NCBI RefSeq assembly: GCF_014892575.1 | Contig: NZ_JADBGI010000002.1 | Span: 62,001 to 126,000, forward strand | Direction: 5' to 3' | Length of the DNA stretch: 64,000 nt | Origin: Nocardiopsis coralli | GTDB lineage: Bacteria > Actinomycetota > Actinomycetes > Streptosporangiales > Streptosporangiaceae | Shown: piece by piece, positions 26,444 through 33,912 of the stretch | How positions within the stretch are numbered: the stretch's first letter is position 1 | Layout: every line of letters starts with the position of its first letter | Notes under the pieces: generated by a model | What the model was told of the DNA's origin: nothing | Seen by the model: only the letters and a program-made list of their open reading frames with translations | Database searches by the model: none | Program-made: the position numbers and the translations under genes

Positions 26444-27438
26444 CCGACGAACCCGTTCTCCTGGAGGAAGTGCAACGCCGCCGCGTCGGCATCAGCGCCC
26501 TCCAGGTCGACCATCCCGTTGAGCTCGATGATCTCGTCCTCGGTCAGCGCCCGGCCCAACAGGTCGGCGAGCTCCTCCAGCTCCGGGGACTCCTCCACCG
26601 TCTCCTGGCGGGCGGTCAGCGCCGCCAGCTCCGTGGTGAAGTACCCCTCGCTGTCCTCCAGCACCTCCATGTCCAAGGAGTCGATACGCGCATCGGTGGT
26701 GAAGACCTCCGCGAAGTTGCACGGGTCGCTCCGGGCACCGTTGACGTAGTTCAGCGCCAGATCCATCTGGTGCACACCGTCCACCGGGAAGGGGGCGTCG
26801 TGCGCCTGCTGGAAGTTCTCCCACTCGCGGTCCATGAACTCGGCCGCACCGCAGAACGTGGCCTCCTCCGGGTGCTCGTCCACGAAGTCGCCCAGCTCAC
26901 CCAGGGAGTCGACCCCGCCCGCCGGACCGGGAGCGTCGGCCGCGCGTGCGATCCCGTACTGGTTACCGAACCCGGCCGGGCCCAACCAGGCGATCCGGTT
27001 CTCCTCCAGGTCCGCCTCGGCGGTGGCCTCGAACTGCTCCTGCTCACCCTGGACCGCGGTGTCGTGGCCCAGGTGCTGGGTCCACCCGGTGCCCGAGTAC
27101 TCCCAGTACAGGTCGACCTCACCGTTCTCCAGCGCCTGACGGGCGATGTTGGAACCCATCAGACCGGTCCGGTCCTCCACCTCGGCCCCGGCCGCACGCA
27201 ACGCGTGCACGGTGATCTTGCCCAGGACCACACTCTCGGTGAACTCCTTGGAGGAGACCGAGAGCGAGACCCCGCTCAGATCGAACCCCTCGGCGATACT
27301 GCCACCGTCCGGGTCGACGTCGCCGGGCGTCGTGGTCCCGCCGCCGTCCCTGCCCGTGCAGGCGCCGGTGGCCAGCACCAGGGCCAGCGCGGCAGCGGAC
27401 GCCGCCCTCCACCGGCCTCGGCCTACGAACACTCTCAC
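26440..27438 (-). CDS. Glycine betaine/choline-type ABC transporter substrate-binding lipoprotein (OpuC/ProX-like)
   Basis: A 332-residue lipoprotein with lipobox ATGAC (Cys about 27). The mature part starts with SLSVSSKEFTESVVLGKITVHALRAAGAEVED, the opening of OpuAC-type binding domains, followed by GEVDLYWEYSGTGW. Aromatic residues in this fold form a cage for quaternary ammonium groups. GGAGA precedes the GTG start. It completes an OpuA/ProU-like system with the two permeases and CBS ATPase just upstream. Because it is followed by catabolic enzymes rather than osmotic genes, import as a nutrient is as likely as osmoprotection. Confidence 0.88.
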   Translation of the reverse strand: MRVFVGRGRWRAASAAALALVLATGACTGRDGGGTTTPGDVDPDGGSIAEGFDLSGVSLSVSSKEFTESVVLGKITVHALRAAGAEVEDRTGLMGSNIARQALENGEVDLYWEYSGTGWTQHLGHDTAVQGEQEQFEATAEADLEENRIAWLGPAGFGNQYGIARAADAPGPAGGVDSLGELGDFVDEHPEEATFCGAAEFMDREWENFQQAHDAPFPVDGVHQMDLALNYVNGARSDPCNFAEVFTTDARIDSLDMEVLEDSEGYFTTELAALTARQETVEESPELEELADLLGRALTEDEIIELNGMVDLEGADADAAALHFLQENGFVG

Positions 27439-27475
27439 GTGGTTCTCCTTTCCGCCGCCCGCGCGGGGCGGGCCT

Positions 27476-28291
27476 TCACACCCCGCGCGGGCGCAGCAGG
27501 TCCTCGACGAGCGCGCCGAGCCAGTCGATGGTCAGGGCGAGCACGGCCACCAGCACACTTCCGGCGAACAGCACCAGGTCACGGTTGGAGGAGATGCCGT
27601 TGGAGATGACATCGCCCAACCCGCCGGCGCCGATGAAGGTCGCCAACGCGACCGTGCCCACGGTGATGACCAGGGCGGTACGGATCCCGGCGAGCATGAC
27701 CGGCACGGCCAGGGGCAGCTCGATGGACCACAGCACCCGCAACCGCGACAGCCCCATCCCGCGGGCCGCCTCCACCACCGAACGGTCCACCTGGTCCAGG
27801 CCGACCATGGTGTTGCGCAGCACCGGCAGCACCCCGTACGTCACGAACGCCACCACCGCGATCGTGTTGATCCCCCAGCTCAGGAAGACCACGGCGAAGA
27901 GCACGATCAGACCGATCGAGGGCGTGGCCTGCCCGATGTTGGCCAGCGCCAGCACCGCACCCGCGTACCGGCGCATCCGCGCACGGGTGAGCAGCACCCC
28001 CAGCGGGATCGCGATCGCCAGCACGAGCACCACCACGACCGACGACAACCACAGGTGCTGACCGAAACGGCTGAGCAGGTAGTCGGCGTTGAGGCTGCGC
28101 TGCTCGATGCGGTCCAGGTCCTGGGCGCCCACGTACAGGTACAGACCCAGCAGCACCAGGCCCAGGACCACCGGGGTGGCCAGGTGGCGGGCCCACCGCA
28201 CCGCGTACGGTCCCAGGACGGGCCGGCCGTTGCCCCCGTTGCGCGCGGCCGGGGCGACCGGGGCAGCAGTGGAGGCCGTCGCGGTACTCAT
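27476..28291 (-). CDS. ABC transporter permease (OpuB/ProW-like), second copy
   Basis: A 271-residue permease with about six helices and the loop VVEAARGMGLSRLRVLWSIELPLAVPVM, the EAA motif that contacts the ATPase. The N-terminal 25 residues are alanine-rich and soluble. Its ATG overlaps the ATPase stop (ATGA at 28288-28291). It is similar in sequence to the permease at 29441-30088, so the channel is probably a heterodimer of the two, as in OpuC-type transporters. Confidence 0.9.
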   Translation of the reverse strand: MSTATASTAAPVAPAARNGGNGRPVLGPYAVRWARHLATPVVLGLVLLGLYLYVGAQDLDRIEQRSLNADYLLSRFGQHLWLSSVVVVLVLAIAIPLGVLLTRARMRRYAGAVLALANIGQATPSIGLIVLFAVVFLSWGINTIAVVAFVTYGVLPVLRNTMVGLDQVDRSVVEAARGMGLSRLRVLWSIELPLAVPVMLAGIRTALVITVGTVALATFIGAGGLGDVISNGISSNRDLVLFAGSVLVAVLALTIDWLGALVEDLLRPRGV

Positions 28292-29448
28292 GAGGTCCCG
28301 ATCGATCGGTCGGCACGCTCGCCCCCGCGCACGGGACCGCCTTCGTTCCCGGGCCCGCCGACGCGGTGCAGGTGCGTCTGGATCGTGGCCATCTCCACGG
28401 TTCCGCGGTAGCGCCCGTCCTGGTCGGTGACCACCACGGTGTCGCTGTTGTTGGCGAGCATCGCGTCGAGGGCGTCGTGCAGGGTGTGCTCGGGCCCCAG
28501 GTGCGAGATCAACGGCAGCGGCCGGTCCTGGCCCGGCTCCGCCCACCCCAGCGGCCGGCGGTCCCGGTCCACGAGCAGCGCGAAGGAACCGGGCGCGGTC
28601 GGGCAGCCGCCGTCTCCGCTGCCCCGCACCACGACGGGACGGTCGTCGGAGACCTCGACCTCGCACAACCGGGTCAGCGAAAGCCGCCGCACGTTCGTAC
28701 CGTTGCCGATGAAGTCGGCGACGAACCCCTCGGCGGGCTCACCCAGGATGCGGGCGGGGGTGTCGTACTGCAGCACCCGGCCGCACTCTCCGAAGATCGC
28801 GATCCGGTCGCCCATCTTCACGGCCTCGTCGATGTCGTGCGTGACGAACACGATCGTCTTGCGGATGTCCCTCTGCAGACGCAGGAACTCCTCCTGCAAC
28901 GCCTCCCTCGTCAGAGGGTCGATCGCGCCGAAGGGCTCGTCCATCAGCAGCACCGGCGGGTCCGCGGCCAGCGCACGGGCCACACCCACACGCTGCTGCT
29001 GCCCTCCCGAGAGCCGCCCCGGATGGCGGTCCCGGTAGGTCTGCGGGTCCAGACCCACCTTGGCCAACAGCTCGTCCACCCGGGCCGCGATCCGCTCACG
29101 CCCCCACCCCAGCAGGCGCGGAACAGTCGCGATGTTGTCGGCCACCGTGCGGTGCGGGAACAGCCCCGTCTGCTGGATCGCGTACCCGATCCCCCGGCGC
29201 AACCGGTCGGGGTCGACCCCGGTCACATCGCGGCCGTCGATCTCGATCCGGCCGGAGGTGGGCTCGATGAGCCGGTTGACCAGCTTCATCGTCGTGGTCT
29301 TGCCACACCCCGAAGGGCCGACGAAGACCACGATCTCCCCCTCGGGCACCTCCAGATCCAGGTGGTCCACGGCCGGCTCGGCCTGGCCCGGATAGTGCTT
29401 GGTCAGCCCCGTCAGACGGATCATGGGGCGCGGTGGGCTCTCAGGCAC
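28288..29448 (-). CDS. Quaternary-amine ABC transporter ATP-binding protein with CBS domains (OpuCA/ProV-like)
   Basis: A 386-residue ATPase: Walker A GPSGCGKTTTMK, signature LSGGQQQRVG, Walker B VLLMDEPFGAIDP and the H-loop VFVTHDIDEA. After about residue 250 comes a regulatory part with CBS-like segments, including ALDAMLANNSDTVVVTDQDGRYRGTVEMA near the end. CBS domains sense ionic strength in OpuA-type transporters. GTG 29448 is chosen because a GAGGGGG site precedes it; an ATG 24 bp later is less well served. It overlaps genes on both sides. Confidence 0.92.
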   Translation of the reverse strand: MPESPPRPMIRLTGLTKHYPGQAEPAVDHLDLEVPEGEIVVFVGPSGCGKTTTMKLVNRLIEPTSGRIEIDGRDVTGVDPDRLRRGIGYAIQQTGLFPHRTVADNIATVPRLLGWGRERIAARVDELLAKVGLDPQTYRDRHPGRLSGGQQQRVGVARALAADPPVLLMDEPFGAIDPLTREALQEEFLRLQRDIRKTIVFVTHDIDEAVKMGDRIAIFGECGRVLQYDTPARILGEPAEGFVADFIGNGTNVRRLSLTRLCEVEVSDDRPVVVRGSGDGGCPTAPGSFALLVDRDRRPLGWAEPGQDRPLPLISHLGPEHTLHDALDAMLANNSDTVVVTDQDGRYRGTVEMATIQTHLHRVGGPGNEGGPVRGGERADRSIGTS

Positions 29449-30088
29449 GGATCCCCCTCGAAGTGGTGAAGCGGGCGAGGACGGCGAAACACAGGTCGAA
29501 CAGCACCGCGAGCACGACGATGCCGAGCGTGCCCTGCAGCGTGAGGTAGACGGCGAAAGGGGTCCCGGCGCTGGAGAGGCCCTCGAGGATGAGGTTGCCC
29601 AGGCCGGGCCCGTTGACGGCCGCGGCGATCGCGGCGATGCCCAACAGGATCTGCGTGGCCACCCGCAGACCGGTGATGATCACCGGCCAGGCCAGCGGCA
29701 GCTCGATGGTGCGCAGGATCTGGCCGCGACTCAGCCCCATCCCCCGCCCGGCCTCCACCACCGCCGGGTCCACACTGCGCAGGCCCACGACGGTGTTGCG
29801 CATGATCGGCAGCAGCGCGTACAGGGTCAGCGCCACGACCGCCGGGGCGGTGCCCAGCCCGAGCGGGGCGATGAGCAACCCGAACAGGGCGTAGGAAGGG
29901 ATCGTCAACACGATCCCGGCGATCCCCAACGCCGCCCCGCGCGGCAACCGGCTCCGGTAGGTCAGCGCAGCCACCGGCACCGCCACGATCAGAGCGGCCG
30001 CCAGCCCCTGCAGGACCAGGACGACGTGTTCTGCGGTGGCGCCGAGCACCTCCGGATAGGTGTCGGCGGTGAACTCCCAGAAACCCAT
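29441..30088 (-). CDS. ABC transporter permease (OpuB/ProW-like), first copy
   Basis: A 215-residue permease with five to six helices and the coupling loop VVEAGRGMGLSRGQILRTIELPLAWPVI. It is shorter than its partner at 27476-28291 because it lacks the extra N-terminal segment. Its ATG lies 4 bp after the hydrolase stop and its end overlaps the ATPase start by 8 bp, so the transporter genes are translationally linked. Confidence 0.9.
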   Translation of the reverse strand: MGFWEFTADTYPEVLGATAEHVVLVLQGLAAALIVAVPVAALTYRSRLPRGAALGIAGIVLTIPSYALFGLLIAPLGLGTAPAVVALTLYALLPIMRNTVVGLRSVDPAVVEAGRGMGLSRGQILRTIELPLAWPVIITGLRVATQILLGIAAIAAAVNGPGLGNLILEGLSSAGTPFAVYLTLQGTLGIVVLAVLFDLCFAVLARFTTSRGIRA

Positions 30089-30092
30089 ACCG

Positions 30093-31013
30093 TCACTCGG
30101 TCCCCGCGGTGGGGCGCAGAGCCGGCGCGGAGGCGAAGAAGCGGTCCAGGTGCCCCACCAGCTCGTTGAAGGTCGGGTCGTCGTCGAACATCCACTCGGT
30201 GTGGCCCTTGCCCTCGAGCATGATCAGCTCCTTGGGCTCACCCGCGTGCTCGTACAACGAACGCGCCTCCTCCGGCTGGTGCAGGCGGTTCTGGTCACCG
30301 TGCACCACCAGCAGGGGCCGCGGCGAAATCAGATGGGCCTGCTGCTCGGGCGAAAAACGCAGCAGCCGGTCGGCCGACTCCAACGTCACCCCCGTACCGA
30401 ACCCGGGGGCGCGGTAGAGCTCATCACCCACGTAACCGTCGGTGCGGTCGTCCAGGTCCAGGCGCACGATGTCCCAGGGCACCGTGATCTCCGAACGGCC
30501 CTGCACGGCCCGGTGCACACGGTCCTCGCGCACCCGCTCCACCAGGCTGTTCCAGGTCTCCTCGTCGTGCATGGCGCGCGTGGAACGGACCCCGTCACCG
30601 ATGCCGTTACACACCGCCACGGCCGCCACACGCTCGTCAGCGGCGGCCTCGGCGACCACCACACCGCCGCCCAGCCCCCAACCGAGCAGGCCGATACGCG
30701 CAGAGTCCAGATCCGCTTCCCCCTCGATGCGGTCCACGGCCGCACGCACGTCCTCGGCCCACTCCTGGGGCACCAGACGGCCGCGCTCACCCTCGCTGAG
30801 CCCGAAACCGCGGTAGTCGAAGGCCACGACGGCGTACCCCAGGCGGGTCAGGGCGCGGGCGAAGCGCTCGGGGTGGATGACCTTCAGGCCCTGGTAGCCG
30901 GAGCACGGCACGACCACCGGGTAGGGGGCGCCCGCTCCCCCGTCGTCGGGCAGGTGCAGATCGGCGTCCAGCCGCAGGCCGTTGGCGAAGAAGGGCAGGG
31001 AACGAGTGGGCAT
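30093..31013 (-). CDS. Alpha/beta-hydrolase fold protein with glycine at the nucleophile position
   Basis: A 306-residue alpha/beta-hydrolase related to dienelactone-hydrolase/X-Pro dipeptidyl-peptidase-like proteins. The oxyanion region is VVVPCSGYQGLK, the acid is in LLVVHGDQNRL and the histidine in GKGHTEWMF. The nucleophile elbow, normally GxSxG, reads LLGWGLGGG: the serine codon is GGG (Gly). Unless another residue takes over, it cannot form an acyl-enzyme. It is the first gene of the transporter block (4 bp before the permease), so a role as binding or regulatory partner is possible. Function is otherwise unknown. Confidence 0.85.
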   Translation of the reverse strand: MPTRSLPFFANGLRLDADLHLPDDGGAGAPYPVVVPCSGYQGLKVIHPERFARALTRLGYAVVAFDYRGFGLSEGERGRLVPQEWAEDVRAAVDRIEGEADLDSARIGLLGWGLGGGVVVAEAAADERVAAVAVCNGIGDGVRSTRAMHDEETWNSLVERVREDRVHRAVQGRSEITVPWDIVRLDLDDRTDGYVGDELYRAPGFGTGVTLESADRLLRFSPEQQAHLISPRPLLVVHGDQNRLHQPEEARSLYEHAGEPKELIMLEGKGHTEWMFDDDPTFNELVGHLDRFFASAPALRPTAGTE

Positions 31014-31157
31014 GACGGGTCCTTCCGTGTTCAGGGCAGGCTCGAGGAGGACACGGCGCGGCGTGCACCGGGTCCGGGTGTGGTGTTGGCAGGCATCGGG
31101 CGCCCCGCGGCGCCGGATGCGGGTGGAGAAGGGGCGGCCCCGCTCAGGGGCCCTGGT

Positions 31158-31937
31158 TCAGGCGGGCCGGCCACGGCCCTTCATGGCCGCGGTCAGCTGG
31201 TGGCCGGTGGCCATGACCACACGGCCCAGGCGGTCCAGGTCGCGCCCGGCCCTGTACTTGGGTGCGGAGACGTTGACCGCCGCGACCACACGCCCGCTGA
31301 AGTCGCGCACGGGCGCGGCCACGGCCACCAGCCCCGACTCGAACTCCTCGTCCGCCACGGCGTAACCGGTGCGGCGCGCACGTGCGGTGCGCTCCATGAG
31401 GTCGTCCAGGCCGGCGGGTGCCCCCGGTCCCGCGTCGGTGAAGTCGGTCCCCGCGAGCAGGTGACCGGCCTCCTCCGGTGTGCGGTCCATCAACAGGGCC
31501 CGGCCGGTGGAGGTGCTGTGCAGCGGGGTGGTGCGACCCACCCAGCCCACGGCCTCCACCGCACGTCCCGGGCTCTCGGAGAGCACCGTCAGAGCCGAAC
31601 GGTCACACAGCACGCTGAGGTAACCGGCCTCCTTGACGGTGCCCACCAGCCGGCGCAGCACCGGCGGCCCGACCGTGCGCAGCCGCTGCTGGCCGGCGTT
31701 GCTGGCCAGGGCGAAGAACTGCCATCCGAGCCGGTAGGTGAGCGTGTGCGGATCCCGCTCGACGAACCCGACCTCGCTGAGCGCCTTCAGCGCCCGCGAG
31801 ACCTGGCTCTTCTCCCGGCCGACCCGGCGCGCGATGTCCACCACGCCCAGGCCGCTCTCCGGTGTCACGTCGGAGGCGCCCAAGGCGTGCAGGATGTTCG
31901 CCGTGCGCTGGACGGTGGATGTGCTCTCCGCTGTCAT
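31158..31937 (-). CDS. IclR-family transcriptional regulator
   Basis: A 259-residue IclR regulator: N-terminal winged helix (VVDIARRVGREKSQVSRALKALSEVGFVERD) and C-terminal effector domain (STSTGRALLMD, GLVAVAAPVRDFSGRVVAAVNVSAP). IclR proteins usually control the catabolic genes beside them in response to an aromatic or small acid substrate. It lies between the DUF6282 gene and the hydrolase/transporter block, all on one strand, with 100- and 144-bp gaps that leave room for promoters. Confidence 0.92.
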   Translation of the reverse strand: MTAESTSTVQRTANILHALGASDVTPESGLGVVDIARRVGREKSQVSRALKALSEVGFVERDPHTLTYRLGWQFFALASNAGQQRLRTVGPPVLRRLVGTVKEAGYLSVLCDRSALTVLSESPGRAVEAVGWVGRTTPLHSTSTGRALLMDRTPEEAGHLLAGTDFTDAGPGAPAGLDDLMERTARARRTGYAVADEEFESGLVAVAAPVRDFSGRVVAAVNVSAPKYRAGRDLDRLGRVVMATGHQLTAAMKGRGRPA

Positions 31938-32037
31938 GACCAAATAGTGAAGCGGACCACACCTTCTTCGCAACAAGGGTTGTCCGACCGACAACAAAAC
32001 CACGAAACGCACTGGTGGGACCACGCAACGGGCACGC

Positions 32038-32865
32038 TCAGTGAGCGAACAGGCGCGCCGGAACCGCCCCGGCACAGGCGTGCAGGGCCTCGCGGTCCAA
32101 CCCCTCCCCCGCGAGCGCGTCGATGAGGATGCGCAGGGCCTGCGGGGCCGGCGGCGAATCGGGCTGGCCGGCGTCGGAACTGAGCACCACACGGTCCAGC
32201 CCAACACCGCTGGCGAACGCGGCCAGATCCGCGGCCGTGCACCCCGGCTGGTGGAAGAGCTGGAAAGCGGTGATCTCCGCCAGAGCACCGCGGTCGGTGA
32301 AGCGCCGGGCCTGCTCGGCGGACATGCCCGGCACCGTGTAGGAGGGGTGGGTCAACAGCACCCTGGTGACCCCGGCCTCCCGAGCCACCGGCAGCAACCA
32401 CTCGACCTCCTCGACACTGATGTGGCCGGTGGCCAGGACGGCGTCATAACGGGCGATGCGGGCGCAGATGTCACGCGCGGCGGCCTCGGTGGAAACATCG
32501 ACCGGAGGCACGGCATAGGTGTGCTCGGACAGCCCCGGGCGCAGACCGCACAGGCGCGGCAGCCCGGCCCGTTTCTGGGTCAGGGCGTCGGCGGTGGGGA
32601 ACCAGATGATGCGCGCCCCCGCCGCCAGGGCCGCCTCCACCGCGGCGGGGTTGAGGCCTCCCACGTGCTGGTTCAACGCCAGCCCGCCCAGGACCTGCAG
32701 GCCGCGGCCGCGTCCGGCGGTGTGGGCGCGGCCGACGGTGGACTCGTAGTGGGCCTTGAGGACACACCCGGAAAACCCGTCGCGTTCGTAGGCGTCGACG
32801 GTGGCGGCGTCGTCCAGGCGGCGGTCGACGACGTCGGGGGCGGCGTGGACATGCAGATCGAACAT
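32038..32865 (-). CDS. DUF6282 family protein (amidohydrolase-like metal enzyme)
   Basis: A 275-residue protein opening MFDLHVHAAPDVVDRR. The HxH (LHVHAAPD) and VLKAHYEST match the start of amidohydrolase/PHP-like barrels and the DUF6282 family. Further metal-ligand candidates are the His in LATGHISVEEVEW, the TRVLLTHPSY histidine and the VVLSSDAGQP aspartate. The ATG at 32865 matches the family N-terminus; a GTG start 39 bp upstream would add a poorly conserved stretch. It probably hydrolyses a C-N or C-O bond in the pathway with the neighbouring C-N hydrolase, but the family has no agreed function. Confidence 0.82.
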   Translation of the reverse strand: MFDLHVHAAPDVVDRRLDDAATVDAYERDGFSGCVLKAHYESTVGRAHTAGRGRGLQVLGGLALNQHVGGLNPAAVEAALAAGARIIWFPTADALTQKRAGLPRLCGLRPGLSEHTYAVPPVDVSTEAAARDICARIARYDAVLATGHISVEEVEWLLPVAREAGVTRVLLTHPSYTVPGMSAEQARRFTDRGALAEITAFQLFHQPGCTAADLAAFASGVGLDRVVLSSDAGQPDSPPAPQALRILIDALAGEGLDREALHACAGAVPARLFAH

Positions 32866-32934
32866 GCCCACAGCATCAAAGGCCGTTGCCCGGGCCACAA
32901 GCACTGTTGCGGCCAGGGCAACCGCTCTTTCGGT

Positions 32935-33771
32935 TCAGAGCTCGGCGGTCAGGCGCTGCAACTCGCGGGACAGCAACCCGAAACGCGGGTCCTGCAGCAG
33001 CGGAAGTCGGTGCCTCAGCCGGCGCACCTCCCCCAGGTCCAGGTCACCGGTGACCAATGCGGCCTCGTCCAGGGGCGCCTCGGCCACGACCTGCCCGAAG
33101 GGGTCGACGATGCGGGAGCCGCCCCAGAAGGAGACCCCGTTCTCGCTGCCGACCCGGTTGACCATGACCACGTAGCACTGCTGCATGCGCGCCAACTGGT
33201 GCACGAGGTCGCGCCAGTACGTGCTGTTGTCCAGGGGCCCCTCGTCACCGTCGATCCCGCCGACGGCCGCGCTGTTGGTGGGCACCAGCAGCACCTCGGC
33301 CCCGTCCTGGGCCGCCAACCACGGCAGCATGGGCTGCCAGGCGTCGTTGCAGATCAGCGTGGCCATGCGGGCCCCGCACGCATCGAAGGCCCGCAGGCTG
33401 CGGCCCGGGAAGAAGTGCTTGCGCTCCTCCCACATCAGATAATTCGGCAGGTAGAGCTTGTGCTGCAGGTGCACGGTCCGCCCGCCCGAGAGGTAGGCGG
33501 CCGAGTTGAAGTAGCGCAGCCGGTGGCGCTGGTAGAACCCCACCAGCACATCGGGGCCCACCTCCCCCAGGCTCAGCAATGCACGGTCGTGCGCCTCCAG
33601 AGCGGTGTCGTGGTCCAGTCGGCCCAGCGCGTACCCGTGCAGGGCGAGCTCGGGCAGGACCACGAGATCGGCGCCGCGTGCGTGCGCCTCCTCCACATGG
33701 CTGCGGGCCCGGTCAAGGTTGTCCTCGACCCGGCCCAGGCGGCAGTCGGTCTGTGCGATGGCCACACGCAT
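32935..33771 (-). CDS. Carbon-nitrogen hydrolase (nitrilase superfamily amidase)
   Basis: A 278-residue nitrilase-fold enzyme with the Glu-Lys-Cys triad: E41 in VVLPELALHGY, K105 in LQHKLYLPNY and C141 in LICNDAWQP. A second Glu-like position follows in the usual spacing. Members cleave amides, carbamoyl groups (N-carbamoylputrescine, N-carbamoyl amino acids) or nitriles. GGAGGGG precedes the ATG at 33771. It is the promoter-proximal gene of the minus-strand array, so it may act first on an amide-containing substrate imported by the quaternary-amine transporter. Confidence 0.9.
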   Translation of the reverse strand: MRVAIAQTDCRLGRVEDNLDRARSHVEEAHARGADLVVLPELALHGYALGRLDHDTALEAHDRALLSLGEVGPDVLVGFYQRHRLRYFNSAAYLSGGRTVHLQHKLYLPNYLMWEERKHFFPGRSLRAFDACGARMATLICNDAWQPMLPWLAAQDGAEVLLVPTNSAAVGGIDGDEGPLDNSTYWRDLVHQLARMQQCYVVMVNRVGSENGVSFWGGSRIVDPFGQVVAEAPLDEAALVTGDLDLGEVRRLRHRLPLLQDPRFGLLSRELQRLTAEL

Positions 33772-33859
33772 AAGGCCCCTCCACGGTCGTCGGTCGCGCA
33801 TGTGTAGCGCTGCCGCGACCGTGGTGGCAAGGGCGGTTGCGCGCACGACAACCGGCCCC

Positions 33860-33892
33860 GCTGCCGGGGCCCGCACGACGGGCCCCGGCAGC
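33860..33892 (-). terminator. Hairpin terminator after the intein-containing amidase gene
   Basis: A perfect 14-bp stem (33860-33873 with 33879-33892) and 5-nt loop lie 20 bp past the amidase stop codon on the minus strand, separating it from the C-N hydrolase gene. Confidence 0.75.
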
Positions 33893-33912
33893 TCAGCGTC
33901 GACCGGTTCTGG

